Shown: one piece after another, positions 23,696 to 36,800 of the stretch
Layout: the number at the start of each line of letters is the position of its first letter
Position numbering within the stretch: position 1 is the first letter of the stretch
Origin: Diatrype stigma
Lineage: Eukaryota; Ascomycota; Sordariomycetes; Xylariales; Diatrypaceae
NCBI GenBank assembly: GCA_022225965.2
Contig: JAKJXP020000024.1
Span: 186,001 to 250,000 of the forward strand
DNA: 64,000 nt
Direction of reading: 5' to 3'
Translations under genes and position numbers: made by a program
Notes under the pieces: model-generated
Database searches by the model: none
What the model was told of the DNA's origin: nothing
What the model saw: the letters and a program-made list of their open reading frames with translations, nothing else

Positions 23696-24391
23696 ATTAC
23701 ATAGCTTTTGTGTCAGACGGGTGAACAGGGCTAGCCATTGAAGAGGGGCGAGGGCGAGGGCATGGTCAAGAGTTGTCATGATGAAGTTGCATGCATACAG
23801 GATCTTCCCGTGCAAGATCCTGTCGAAATAGAAGGAATAGGCGGGAGAGAGATATCCCAAGTACATGATGATGGGTGTGGGTGTTTCGCGTGTATATATT
23901 CATTGGTCTTTTTCTGCTCACCCCAACCACGTACATATCAAAGACAAATATTCCCCTTTGCGCTAGCTAGGTGCTCAGCCGACAAACATAATATGTTACA
24001 GTATCGATGTCATAAGTACTGTTCTTGGGGCTCTACTATTCTCTTATCCCAGCGATCCAAGAGACTCAGTATCCCTCCGACTCTGGAGACCATATAGTGA
24101 TGAGATACGTATGTCTATCGTCTAAGTCCTGTGTAATGTTTGGATATGTTCCCCATAAGTATATTTATGTGTCTATTGTTCTTCTACGCCCCTTGACCGA
24201 CCGTCCCAGCCCTATGTAATGCAGGGCAGACCACGGCCACTTCTCCGCTCCGTGCAGCAGCGGCAGCAACTCGGATCGTAATTTGAAACTCCCATGTAAA
24301 CTAATTAGTCGCATCACCCCTAGTTCGGTCAGGTTCCGTCTGTCCTCATGTACCTTCTAACCACCACAGCTCCTCCAGCTAACCAATCGCG
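23696..24391. other. Convergent intergenic region
   Basis: 3' flanks of the CDH gene (+) and the MFS transporter gene (-). No gene or repeat of note; short frames at 23738-24219 are not supported. Confidence 0.6.
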
Positions 24392-26435
24392 CTACATCCC
24401 TTCTCCTTCTCCCTTCTTTTCCCTCTTCTTCTTCTCCTTCCTCCGCTGCCTCCTCTCCTCTTTCTCCCGGCGCCACTTGACGCCGTAGCGCATGACCAGC
24501 CACACGGCGGGCGAGCCGGCGGCGAACAGGGCGCCGAAGACGACGAAGGCCCAGCCGAGCCCGATGGCCTGGGTCATGGGGTCGATGACGGCCGTCGCGA
24601 CCGCGCTGAGCAGGCACCGCGTGATGTTGTTGCTGGCCGTCGCGGCCCCCGCGTTGCCCGGGTTGATGTCCGTGATGAGCACCCCCAGCGTGTTGCCGAA
24701 GCCGAGGGCGCCGAAGCCGAGGAGGAAGAGCACTAGATTAAAGGCGATATCAGGGGTCAGTGGATATATCTTTTCCCCCTCCGCTTTCTTTGGAGATAAA
24801 CACATATGGGAGACACGCGCTGGATAAGGCAAAAGTAGAACTTACGGACGCAGGGGACGGCGATAGGGGCGCGGTACTGCAGCGCCCAGCCCCAGGAGAG
24901 GACGACGAGGGTGGAGACGGCCAGCAGCGGGGCGCTGATCTCGAGGCGGGCCCGCTCGATGGGGAAGCCGGCCAGCCCGCGCTGGACGCGGCGGTCGTAC
25001 GGCAGGCCCTGCAGGCGGCAGTGGCGGCGGAAGTTCCAGTCCTGCAGGCGGCCCGCCACGAGCGAGACGATGATGGCGCCGCCCGTCATCGGCAGGTACA
25101 TCAGCCCGATGTGCGTCTCGTCGAGCCCGTACAGGCTCGCGAAGTGCGTCGCCATCGACGTCAGCACCGCGTACATGGTCGCCACCACCAGGCCCCCGTA
25201 CATGAGCAGCACGAACATCTCCACCTCGCACAGCAGCGTCAGCGACTTGAACAGGTTGAGCTTCTTCTTCGGCACGGCGGGACCCGCGGTGGTGTTGGTG
25301 GTGGGGGCGCGCGACGACCCGAGCTCGCCCCCGTCGTCCAGCTGTTGTCGTCGCTCGCGCCTGCGCCTCCTCCGCTTCCGCGCGAGGTCCTTGGCGACCT
25401 GCCACAGGGTGCGGTAGGGCGGGGGCGGGCGGGCGGAGCCGTCGCCGACGACGAAGCGGCAGGTCTCGGGGAGGAAGGCGGCGTGGACGGCGGCGACGGC
25501 GCCGCCGACGCAGGCGAGCAGCCAGAAGATCCAGCGCCAGCCCAGGTACTGGGAGACGACGCCGCCGAGGACGGGGCCCAGCGAGGGCCCGACCAGGGCC
25601 GGCAGCGACGTGAGCGCGACGTAGCTGCCGCGCTCGGCCGACGTCACCACGTCCGCCACGACCGCCTGGCACAGCGCCACCGTCGACGCCGCCCCCGCCG
25701 ACTGCAGCATCCGCAGCACGAGTAGCGCCGCGTACGTCGGCGCCAGCGCGCACCCGACGTTCGCCGCCGCGAACAGCACGAAGCAGATCAGGTACGCCGG
25801 CCGCCGCCCCGCGCTGTCGGCTAGCGAGCCGATGAAGATCGGCGTCACGCCTTGGAAGATCTGTTTTCCCCGTTTGTTTCCGCCAGTTAGTTGGGCATTT
25901 TTTCTAGAGATGACTTGATGTATTCTTTTTGGACGCTGCTTCCCCTCTTCTCCCCCGCCCAGTCTCGTTACGTAGATGGTAGGTAAAGCTGGTAAGATAG
26001 GAGGGGAGGTGAATTAGTTGATTTTATATAAGGGATAATACGTACCATGTAAGTCGTCATCGTCAGGTTGATCTGCGCGATCGACACCCCCAGATCGGCC
26101 GCCACTACCGGCAGCGCGGGGAGGTAGATCTGGCCGGTCAGCGGCGACAGCAGGGCCCCGACCGCGGCCCCGAGGACGATGCCCCGCTTCTCCCATGTCG
26201 TGAACGCCGAGTACGCGGGGCTGCTATCGCCATTCCCTTCACCATCCCCGGGCGCCTTCTCGCCGGGTGTCAGTGCATCCGGGGGTGGCTGCTTCTCGGG
26301 GTCGGGACCACCGCCGCCAATATCTTGGCTCTTGCGGCCGGCCGGAGTATCCACCCCGTTGGTGACCGAGTTCTCTGATGTCGTCGATAGGTTGGACCCC
26401 GAACCGCCCCGGTTATTGCTTTCGGTCGGTGTCAT
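24392..26435 (-). CDS. MFS transporter, DHA1 drug:H+ antiporter type
   Basis: Plasma-membrane proton-coupled exporter of the 12-helix drug/H+ antiporter family, similar to yeast Qdr/Flr-type pumps; substrate unknown. Exons on the minus strand: 26435..26046, 25860..24846, 24732..24392, giving 581 residues. A hydrophilic Ser/Gly/Pro-rich N-tail of about 80 residues precedes TM1. The loop between TM2 and TM3 carries the MFS signature (GSLADSAGRRPAYLI). A charged central loop with an Arg run (KRRRRRRERR) separates the two six-helix halves. The C-tail is a Lys/Arg/Glu-rich stretch. Introns are 185 and 113 nt, both in frame. Third codon positions are strongly G/C, well above fimbrin or the ORP1-like gene. 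It is not of the cellodextrin-transporter type, so a link to the neighbouring CDH gene is not implied. Confidence 0.92.
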
Positions 26436-29400
26436 GGCTGGCTTTTGGTTTTATACGGATACATCCGCTGCTGGGCTGTTCGAGGGATAGGGGCGGTCGT
26501 TGCCTTCCTTATATACCATGCCAAGGTCGATATACACATTCGGCCACCAATATCGGGGGAAAAAAGAGAAAATGGAGTTACGCCATCACGGACATAGGTA
26601 TTAAAGAGCTGATACTTCCAGAGGTCGTGACATTACTACTGGAAGGTGATGTACAGTTGATGTGATGATGGGGTGGCCTTTCGGAGCCGAAGCGGCTATG
26701 GAGGTCCGCTTTCGGCTAAAGACTTTGCGCTGCGACTGATATGCGGACCAATCAGCCAATGAACGATCGCTAGGCATGATGCCCCCTGATTAGCAACATT
26801 GAAAACCTCCATAAGCAATGGCCGCTTTTCACACCTTGCGGACCCCTTAGGTGTACGGTCAGTCGCGATTGATATTACGTGGATATGGTGAATGGACAAG
26901 ACATGAGGGTTTTCGACGTCCCGTCACGACAGAGTCATACCTGTGATTTTCTCTAGTACCAGCACTTACTCTCCATCGTCTACTGTTACCTACCTATGTT
27001 ATTAGACACTTGAAAGATTAGACTGCTGCCTCACACGCCATATACCTACAGGTTGATTGGCAATGCCAGGTAGGTTAGAGCATCGATCGCAACACTACGA
27101 TATTTGCGACTGGCTAACCACCGTGTTCCCAGTTGATCATTTACCTCTTGGATCATAGTACGTCAGCTACGGACGAGATGGCTCTTTAGCTCCCCTCTAT
27201 TGTACGCACAGTGTTCTCCTATCTAGTGTCAGGATAATAGAGTGACCTGCGCGGTATCTCGTACTCATGGCTACATCTTTGGAAGCCTGTCGAACTCAAA
27301 GTGCCTGGCACAAGGCCTTCGTATAAAGGATCAAACCTCTTGGGACGGGAGGGAGGAATTCGGTTTTGAACTCCGTTTCTAAAGATGTTCTTTTCTGTCC
27401 CCCACATAGACGGAAAGGCTACATTGAACACTGTGAACAACTAAATTGGCCATGTCATACGTGTCAAGCGCCAGGAAGACATTGAAGCCCACCTGATGTT
27501 TGTGTCCATGAAAAGACATCCGCTAGAGCAGTGGGAGTCATTGATGCGGCACGTGTCGTGATGTCTACGCATGACTCCTCTGATACGCCTTTTCGTCTTT
27601 CACTGGGTCTTCTGCGGCCATAAGGGTTGCCGTGAGACTTCGATCCATATGTGCAAACACACTTGTTTCGGAACAACTGTCGATCGAATGGCAGAGCTGA
27701 TTGCTAGGCCATAGGGTAGCATGGATTGAGGGGATCTCCTGCTTTGAGCCAAGTACATTGTCCCCGTCGGAATGCAGGTGATCGTGCCCTAGAAGGTATG
27801 TTCCTCGACACCAGTGGTCCCCAGGACTTCTTGGGAAGCAATGTTATTCTAGAATAACCAAGGGGAGCGTGACATCGCCCGACATGACAATCGCGAGCCC
27901 GACAGATTCGACATCGTGTTGCTTGGGCATCATCGTCACTTCGAAGATCCCTAGAGAGGAGGTATGTCTCTGGTCATACTTAACTAGCATTACCAAAACA
28001 CAATGCATAGGGGTGACCAATAGCTCGTTTCCCTTCGGATGAAAATTCGAAACGCCAACGCTGTCGATGCCGCTTATGGGTATCACCAACCTGTAGTCAT
28101 CAACGCATAGGGTAGCTAGTTAGCTCTTTTACGAACCTCACCGTACCTCCCTACCAGAGCCACCCCTGTTCTACCTTTTAAGGCAATCTCGATGTCAAAC
28201 TCCGATCTTGCCCTTAGAGATCAGACCGGGAGGGGTGAGACGATGCCCGTAGACTAACTCGGTGAATGTGGTTAGCAGTTCTGCTATTTCACTCATGATC
28301 CCAACGCCAATTCTCTGCGAGATGATCAGTTCATCGTCCCTGTACTATTGGGGCCTATGTAGTTAGTGAAAGCTCGGTGAGGGGAAGTACGCGTTAAGGG
28401 GTGACGGCCAAGTCAAGCAATACGTGGATCGCTCGCTCTTCGGGCCTAATAGTTCTCGGGGCGAATATGCAAAACCTGGACGTTCCCGGTGCGGACTGTC
28501 GCTCCCGCTCCATTGACGTGTCCGGAGTCGACAAGGTACGGTGTGTATAATGGGAAAGTGAGTTGGTTAGCAGTTGCCGAGCCTACAGCATGGAATCAAT
28601 ACGGCTGCCAGCATCGCAGAGAGTGCTGAGGGGGCCAGGCATGGTGGGTGGGTATCGTCCGCCCTTCAGACGGTACGATACCAGCTGTCCAACATCCCGG
28701 AAGCGGCCACAGAGAAACAACACATCGTTGGAAAGAGGTTTAGTCTCTGCGCGTCGGTGAGCTGATACCGCCTGCATGAACGGCCCCCAGCATGGCGGGA
28801 AAGGCTCTACTTGCCTGTTGTGCTTGAGTTGGGCGCGCGCCGATGTAGGCAGCGGCGGCGGTGGCGGTGGCAGCGGCAGCGGCGGCGGCTGGGAAGGGCT
28901 CTGAAGACGCGACGTCCTCGGACTGGTTTGCTAAGTCACATCCCAACTAGGCGGGAAACATAGAGACTAACTAAACTTCAGGAAGCCTTGTCGTCGGAAG
29001 TCGCTGCAGCAGTGTGGATCTCGAGCCGATTCATCAGCTACACTTACATGCCCAGACAGGCCGCCCCTCCCATCTTATCTCTCGAAGTTCCCTGGCTAGG
29101 TAGGGGGTAGGGTAAATACTTGACTATGTAGGCAGGCTGGCAGGGTTGATGCTGGCCTGGTCTTGCCTGCAATGCGCTGCGCTGCACTGCACTGCTTTCG
29201 TACCTGACCATCATCAGTCCGATCTCTGGTGAACTAGTGCGTGGTAGACTCAGATTTCGGCCGTGGGAGATGCCCGATCGCCCAACGTCAAGCCACCGCC
29301 TGCTGGGCCTGAAATCCCGGCCCAATGGCGCACGGTACCGCCGCTTGTCGCTTGTCGTCTGTCGGGCACGTGTCACGAAATCTCCGAGGGGTGCTTGCAT

Positions 29401-29844
29401 AGCTTGTTCTGATCTCGTCCGTTGCAAAGCATGTAGGCATCCGAAGCTCGTACTCACGACCCCAACCATGCCACACAAACCGCTCGCCCGGCCTTGGTCT
29501 TTGTTGTTGTCTGCTGTCCTGTGCCCTGTGTCCTGTTCATGTGTCCTCTGCCCTCTGACTGACCAAGCACGATGAGTGAGTGAGTGAGTGATTCATCCTG
29601 CGCGTGCCTCCTCCCCTCTACTGCTGCTGCTGCTGCTGGTGCCGCTGCTGCTTGCTGGTGCCGCCGTCGCTGCTGCTGCTTGCTGCTTGCTGCTTAAGTT
29701 AGCACTCGTAACCAGGCACAGATGCACCGTGCCGTATGTATGCAATGTTGTATGTATATTTTCGACCGGTGCCAACCACTTGTGGCCCTTCAGGAGACGG
29801 GCGCAAACCCGGACGCGCCCCACCAGTGTGTGGCATAAACGGCG

Positions 29845-29885
29845 GCCATGCGATGCCATGCTATGCCATGCCATGCGATGCCATG
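29845..29885. repeat. Imperfect CCATGCGATG tandem repeat
   Basis: About four imperfect copies of a 10-bp unit (ccatgygatg and variants) in tandem. Confidence 0.6.
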
Positions 29886-30113
29886 GGGATGAGCCGAAGA
29901 GGGAAAACTCTCTCCCCTTCCCCTTCCAGCTTTCTTTTCTTTCCTTCTTCTGCGGCGGCCCCCTTTTCACGCTCGCTCCCTGGCTGGCTTTTGTCTCCGT
30001 CACTGCCTGTCCTCGGTGTGCGCCCAGGAAGACGCCTTTTGTGGTTCGGCGGGGCGTCGATGGGATGGGTGCAAACATCGGATGACGTGGCTGGCAGGTT
30101 TAGTTATTAGGCC

Positions 30114-30178
30114 CTTTCCTCTCTCTCACACGCTCTCTCTCTATCCCTCGCTCTCCCCCCCCCTCCCCCCTTCCCCCC
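30114..30178. repeat. 65-bp polypyrimidine (CT) tract
   Basis: Almost uninterrupted C/T on the plus strand (CTCTCT runs followed by C-runs). It resembles the CT-rich tracts found upstream of many fungal genes, but no gene follows that I can support. Confidence 0.7.
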
Positions 30179-30426
30179 GGATGCGGTGCCTGGGTGGCCC
30201 CGGGGACGCAGGAGAGGAATGGGGCTCGCCGCCCTGTCAGAACCACTGTGCGCGACTGTGTGTGCGCGCGTCGTGCATCGTGACGGTGCGTCGTGCGTCG
30301 TGCAGCACATCGGGAATTTTTCGCGGCCCCTGGTCGGCGGACGGGTAGCTTAGCAGCTTGGATATGTGTGTGCTGTGTGCCTGTGCGTACTTAGAGGTAC
30401 TATGTAGTCTATATCTTCGTATTATA

Positions 30427-30495
30427 TGTGTGTATTCCTGTGTGTATTCCTGTGTGTATTCCTGTGTGTATTCCTGTGTGTATTCCTGTGTGTAT
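30427..30495. repeat. 12-bp minisatellite, five and a half copies
   Basis: The unit tgtgtgtattcc is repeated perfectly five times from 30427 to 30486 with a partial sixth copy. Being a multiple of three it stays open in frame (CVYS repeats), but there is no evidence that it is translated. Confidence 0.92.
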
Positions 30496-30870
30496 GCATC
30501 ACGGATGTACGTACGTATGTATGTATGTATATGTAGCTAATAGGCGGGTAAGGTACAATACATACATGCCTACCTACCAGCTTCGTACTTACTAGGTAGG
30601 TATGTAGGTAAGTAAGTAAATAACCTCACGACCTGGGTGTGACGGTCCTACAGTTCTCCTGCGGTTCTAGACGTTGTGCCCAGCCTTGATCGCCCCGTTT
30701 CCTTCGGGAGCACAGAAAGAGGGTGGTGGATACAACACGCCCCGGGTTGTTCCCTGGCGGTGTACGTCTAATAGTGGGGCCAATAGACGGTGCAGCGGTG
30801 GTGCGCGGTGGTGAGCAGCCTGGCACGCCTGGCAACTTGAGTGCTTCAGTGCTCCAGTGCTTCAAGGTTC

Positions 30871-30895
30871 AGTGCAGTGCAGTGCAGTGCAGTGC
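30871..30895. repeat. (AGTGC)5 tandem repeat
   Basis: Five perfect AGTGC units, flanked on both sides (30841-30920) by diverged agtgctt and cagtgctc copies. Confidence 0.85.
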
Positions 30896-33800
30896 TCGAG
30901 TGCAGTGCTTCAGTGCCTCTTGGCAACGCACCTTGGTTGGCGGCGGCGCGTCTGGTTGGTTGGTTTTGGGACGGATGTGCTGTGAGATGTGCTTTGTTGC
31001 TCTCTCCTCTGCTCTGCTTTCTACCTACATGGTACCTGTTCTATTCCCGTCCATCGTGTTAGGCCTTTCTGATGGGGCAATAGAAGCGTAGTCACCATGA
31101 TTGCGTACTCTAGTCGCCCTGTATTCCCTGTATTAGGTGTCTATTGCAGCTGATCTATTGCTATACATATGCTGTTCATACGAGAGCTTCAGGTTGCAGC
31201 ACATAGCTCTGAGTAGCACTTGGACAGCAACGCGGGTGTCCCGGTTGGGAGGCTGCGGTGATGGTAGATCTTGCCCTTGGACGCTACGTCGACTGGCATG
31301 GAACGGGTTCAGATGCAAGATGGTACCTTTCAGGTAGGTGCAGTCGCATATGTATGTAGTGCGTGCTATCAACTAGCGAAGTGAAGCCTGCGGGAAAGGG
31401 GACATGGGACAGCAAGGCCAGCACTTGAGCTGTGGATACAAGCTCTTTGCATCGTTAGCAAACCACGCAGGGCAACACCTGGTATGCCTTTACGCGGCGT
31501 TCCTAGCCAATGGCCAATGGATTGGTTGGACGCAACCGCCCTGTAGATGACAGGGGCTTGTCAGCTAGGTCTACAAAGGTCGAGAAAACGAGATTTGTCT
31601 ACCAGTCGCTACCAAGGAGCAGCCATACTCCCTCCATTATGGACAATACACGACATGTTGCTAAGGAGCTAGGAGGATGTCCCGACCTGAGAACCGAGGA
31701 ACTCAAAAGAGTGTGTTGCTAGCGAGTTCTACGTCAACGTGGGTGCTCTCTCATCTGGCCCAGACCAGGACAGCACTGACATAACATCCTTGTGTCTATC
31801 AGAAGTCATCGACCTGCCGCGGAGAAGAGAGCTCAGAAGACTGCGAAGGCCGGAGAATTTTGGCAGCACTGGTGTGAGCTAAGTAGGAAGCAGCCACAGG
31901 GTGTACAGCGGGAGTGCCCCCTTTCAAGGGACTGCAGCCTTACTCTCTTCTGACAACGTTGATGCCGCTAGAATTCGATGTAGGAGGGCAGCCAATCGCG
32001 TAGGCATCCGTGCGGTGAATTACAAGGTGCGTAGGTTTCTAAACTTTCGACTGAACCATTTCTCTGTAAGCCTAGCAGCTCTATTGGCGACTTCCTGCTT
32101 GGCTTTTTCATCGCCCGGCGAAGGTGGCATCAATGGCCAAGCCGGAACAAGTAAACCTTCAGGACAACCTGCAAGACTTGAACGGGTCGTCTGGAGATCG
32201 CATGTGATGATTTGGAGAAACCCGGTTAGGTGGCTCTTGTATGGTCATCACGTCATCTATACATTGACTACTGATAAGACTCAGTCGATGTCATCTGGAT
32301 ACTAACCGAGGGTGAAGCACACCATTTACAACTCTCACTAAGAAACTTAACACCGAAGAAACTTTGATTTAGACATATCATCAGAAGAGGTGGGGGAAGC
32401 TGTCATCCTGTTCGTCGGATGGGGGAAAAAAAAAGGGGGTCTTGCAGTTGTTTGCATGCATTGAGCTTCCTTCCCCTAGACATCAGCGGCGAAATGCCGA
32501 AACAACTGAGCCAAACTTACATTATGGACTTCCTCAAAAGTGACACCGGATGCCTTCATTTTCTCAATTGTGTCGAGTAGCTGACTGTAAGCCCGCCTCG
32601 AGCAATCTAGATAACAGCTTCAAACTCAGCGTCCGCGCTAGTAGCTTAACCAGGTGAATTTCTTCCTCAAGAGCTGTGTGACGGACATCCGAGGATGCTA
32701 CCATTCCAATGGCTCTTTGGTCGTAACAACGATGCGTCTTAGACACGAACTTTGGGGATTTTGGGCTTATTATGTCCTGGTTTCACATTGCCTTAAACGA
32801 ATGCTAAGTGATGGGACAATGAGGCTACTAGCTATTCTAACCAACAACTCTGGCCTAGCCGAGTTATAACATATCTACCAGGCGTTATATCTAACAAAAG
32901 TAAAACTCCTGGTTCAAACAAGTGACAGATAATACAATACAAGCAGAGCCGACTTTCCCCTTAGTCGTCCCTGACTCCCTGGTATCACCAGACCCACCAT
33001 AGCTTCAAGTTAAAGTTTGAGTCAATTCATCTTATCTTTACGTACAGTACAGTAGCATCTCTAATTTCGTAATGTCACATGCTTTTCTGATACAATAAGA
33101 CTGTGGCACACAAACCATGGGACATAGAGTATTGACCGATGAATGCGGCCTCGTCTTCAAAGTAGGCAACTCATTCCGAATGCGTACGTAGTGAAGTATG
33201 ACGTAGGTCCATGTAGGCAATACTCTCTATAAGGACCGTCACTATGAATAATTCTAGATAGATTTCAATGGGTTGCTCATGATAATGACAATTATAAAAA
33301 ATGAGACACAGCGGCCCTAGAGTACCAATGAACAATTCAGCGTATGATATTTGTTACAAAAGAGTATAAAGTCTGCCCCTAGCATTTAACATTATCAGTT
33401 TGGTAAGACGGGTACAGACATATGGGATTGAAATCATAAATAGCGATGCTTGTGTATGTATGTAGTGAAAGTTATAGGGAAAGCATCATCATCGGTAGTT
33501 GATGAATTGATGTGAGCTCAGGAAGTCACAAGAGTTCCGATCCCTCGTTATCGGGCGATTTATCACAAGCCGAGATGGTGCGGCTGAAACAAGCAACCCC
33601 TCTTTCATTGCCTGCCTGGACAAATATTACTTCACCACCCACAGTTTTAGGTGGTTGCAATACTACTAGGTAGATCCCTAGCTGGTCCGGTTCCTCGAAA
33701 GTAACCTTCATGGTAGGTTGTAGTGGTATCATACTCTGCCTTTCTAGGCAGTTCGGTGTTACCAGACTGGTGGTGTTTGATATCCCGGCAATACGCTGAA

Positions 33801-36800
33801 ACCACCATACCTAGGTACCTATCCTGAGTGAACCTCTACGTTGATCTGCCGCTCCTTTGTGACTTGTAAGGTATCATCATATACACGACACGAAATCGGA
33901 CTGGCTTAAACCTTAAAACGTCTTCATCCTTGGCATAGATAGGATTCTTATTGGTATATATGGCAGTTTACATGCAGGTACACATCGGACCATTGAGACG
34001 GGAGTGAGGGGTTAGTTAGATGGAACAATGTCTATGGTCGTGTGGAGAGCAAGGGTGTTCGACCCCCCTCCCCCTGTGACGCTCAGGCAGGTGATAAAAC
34101 ATGTCAACTGTTCGAGTTGAGCAAACGTCTAACAGCACGAAACCAAGGCTAGAGGAAACTGCCTCATACATAGGTATTGTTGGACTATATATATAACTCA
34201 TATAGATAGATATAGAGATATATACCTATATAGATGATTTGGGTGCCTGGTGTAGTCCAGGTGATGGGAGTCCACCTGGACAGATTATGGCTATTTATAT
34301 GCAAGTACCTATAGGTAGCTAAGCCTGCATAAGGGGAGCCATCTGGCGCTGCATATGCATATGCACACCTATGGATACATACCACATACCTGTATGAATC
34401 CAGTAGACAGTGGATGGTTTGACTCATTTCGACGCAGCCACAGTAGTTGGACGCCACACAAGGTCCAGCAATCCAGCAACGGCTCCAGCAGCCCTAGCCA
34501 GGTCTGTACATACATGCATATACGTCCATGCCTATACATACTACATACAATAGCTACCTACCGCTATAAGGCACTGACTTTCCCCTGGAATTGTGTACCT
34601 ATCTGAGTAACCGACATACCGTAGTTTATCAAATCCAGTCCTCCAGATAAAGCGCATTGTTCATTTTGACAATATTGATTTCTCTCATGCTGCTACCCGT
34701 GTCGATATATATTCCCTTTATTATATGAATGACAATGAGACATAATTGTATGTGTTGAAGTGGATAGGTACCTATTGACCCAGCGTGGGACCGTGGCATC
34801 TAGTCTAGAACGCAGAGAGTCGGTCTGGCCTTATAAGGATTGATACCCAAGATAGCTCCCGATGCGATTGGATCTCGGCTCAGCAAAATGATGATCGTTT
34901 TGTATTGTACCTAGCGTCTACGTAGTACCTACCTTTGGAGCGCCCAGCATCACCACGATAATACTACCTATACCAAAACCAGGACACAGAATCAAATAGT
35001 CCTTCCTCCTGAACCTTTTAGTATTAGGTATCGACCGAAACGCTAGCTACCTACCAGGTACCATGTAGGTAGATGCCAGCCAATGCGCTATCAGTGAAGA
35101 CCAGATCCCGGGTATACCCCAAGGAAACGGGATGACCTACATATCGTACCTGATCACCTGGTTCACTCCATGAAACATACATGTATATACTGATCTTGAG
35201 GCTTATTCACCTGTTGTACGTTCAATGCGACCGCTACCGGCACTGTAGGTGACCATCCGTGCCATCGTGATCCCCTGCGACTATGCGGGTCAAGGCGGGT
35301 GAATGCAAATACTACTTCGTACATATTCCGTACCGACCAGGTAGTGGTGATGCTCTTCGTCGGGCTGATCATCGGTTACAGAAATCTACCCAGTCCCACT
35401 AATCGAACCCTGTCGCTCAGTGTTGCGGACAAATGAAACGCTCCAAGACACCCCGTCCACAAACCCTAAACGTCCCTATATAGCAGTATTCGCCCGGCCG
35501 CTTCAGTCTCACGACCCGTCTTGGACTTGAAGCTCGTTAGCTAAGAGTTAAGTACGGGCTTCTGCAAACTGCGAACCCCTGCCAAACATCTTCTGGATCC
35601 AGTGAAGTGGACGCCAAGAGATGCCCCCTCGGAAGAAATGTGGATTGCTATGTAAAAGGAGCGGTCCTGTCTGCGCGATTACCTGGAGGTCAAGACTCTT
35701 GGGGAGGCTATTGGATCACGGGCGATATGTGTTGTCCCGCTGTGTAGACATATATATGTAGGCATACATATATTGTTATATGTGTAGGTAGATAGTCGCA
35801 TTGTACAATAACTACATCTGTCGGAGATGCGTTCAAATGGTCTGGGTATCACTGAGTTAAGACAGCGTTGGACGGTCTCATTCTTGTAGGTTTACGGTTC
35901 CCAGCATACATACCTAGGTAGCCATTCTTGTAATACATACCTAATAAGCATCTCCTTGGTCAACACCGGGTTATATCGCATGAAACGTTAAAGATAACAG
36001 ACATTCGTAAAGATCAGACCTAACTGGCTTCAAACTCAAATACCCGGACAAGCGCCCGTCCGCCTGGTTCACATAGCAACACAGGCATGCCGGAACCTGG
36101 GAGTAGGGACCTTAGGTATGTACATAGGTCCAGTACCTCAAGGTTTGTAGTAGGGCGAACCAAAATTCACTTACATTAGGTAGTCCAACGAGCAAGTTCA
36201 CTTGCGCCTTGCGACGGACAGACAGATAAGCCCTCCCACCCAATCTTGTCCTCTGAATTCGTCAGCGCCTTGCTGCATGTCTACCTACATACTTCATTGC
36301 TTATGTCGCGGAAACGCAGCAAACTGTTAGTCCCAATAGCATTCAATACCGTCTAAATCTTGGAACACAGCATACCTCCTGTCTTACTCCTGCCGTGATC
36401 CTAGTAACGTAGGTGGTTAGTGGTCTTCCACATCAACACGACCCGATGTGCGTGTTGGCCATATGGTAGGCCACATTAGGCCACAGCTGCCAGGCTGTCT
36501 CGGTTGCTCCCGACCGATCAACTTGCGATTGTTCGTGGGACGTCTATCGGCCACATGCTAATCCGGTCTCCAACCGCCATCTAAGAAGGTTCTATCCGGA
36601 AGTTCTCCAGTCTTCGCATCTGACATCCCATCAGATGCTTGGCGGTTGGATAGCCTTTCTCTGTGGTCCGGGCCAATCCCGCACTCGCCATCTATCAGCA
36701 TAGTTCCTCCGCTTCGGGACGCCCCCTCTGCTTCGTGCTGCTCTTCTCTACCTATCCGGCTACGGGTTCGATGCTGTTTTCCTGAACTGCGCACAAGAGC

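Noticed and set aside
24842..25753. Long (over 300-codon) frames on both strands over the MFS gene
   Set aside because: They are shadows caused by the high GC of the MFS exon, with Arg/Ala/Gly-rich nonsense translations; the true frame has MFS motifs and closes across introns.
24392..26435. MFS gene as part of the CDH/LPMO cellulose locus (cellodextrin uptake)
   Set aside because: Its motifs and architecture are of the drug/H+ antiporter type, not the sugar-porter type, so adjacency alone is not evidence.
27844..28089. 81-codon minus-strand frame with a plausible-looking sequence
   Set aside because: It reads somewhat like protein, but neighbouring frames do not form an exon chain and no family is recognisable.
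30358..30540. Frame made of CVYS repeats
   Set aside because: It is simply the translated 12-bp minisatellite.
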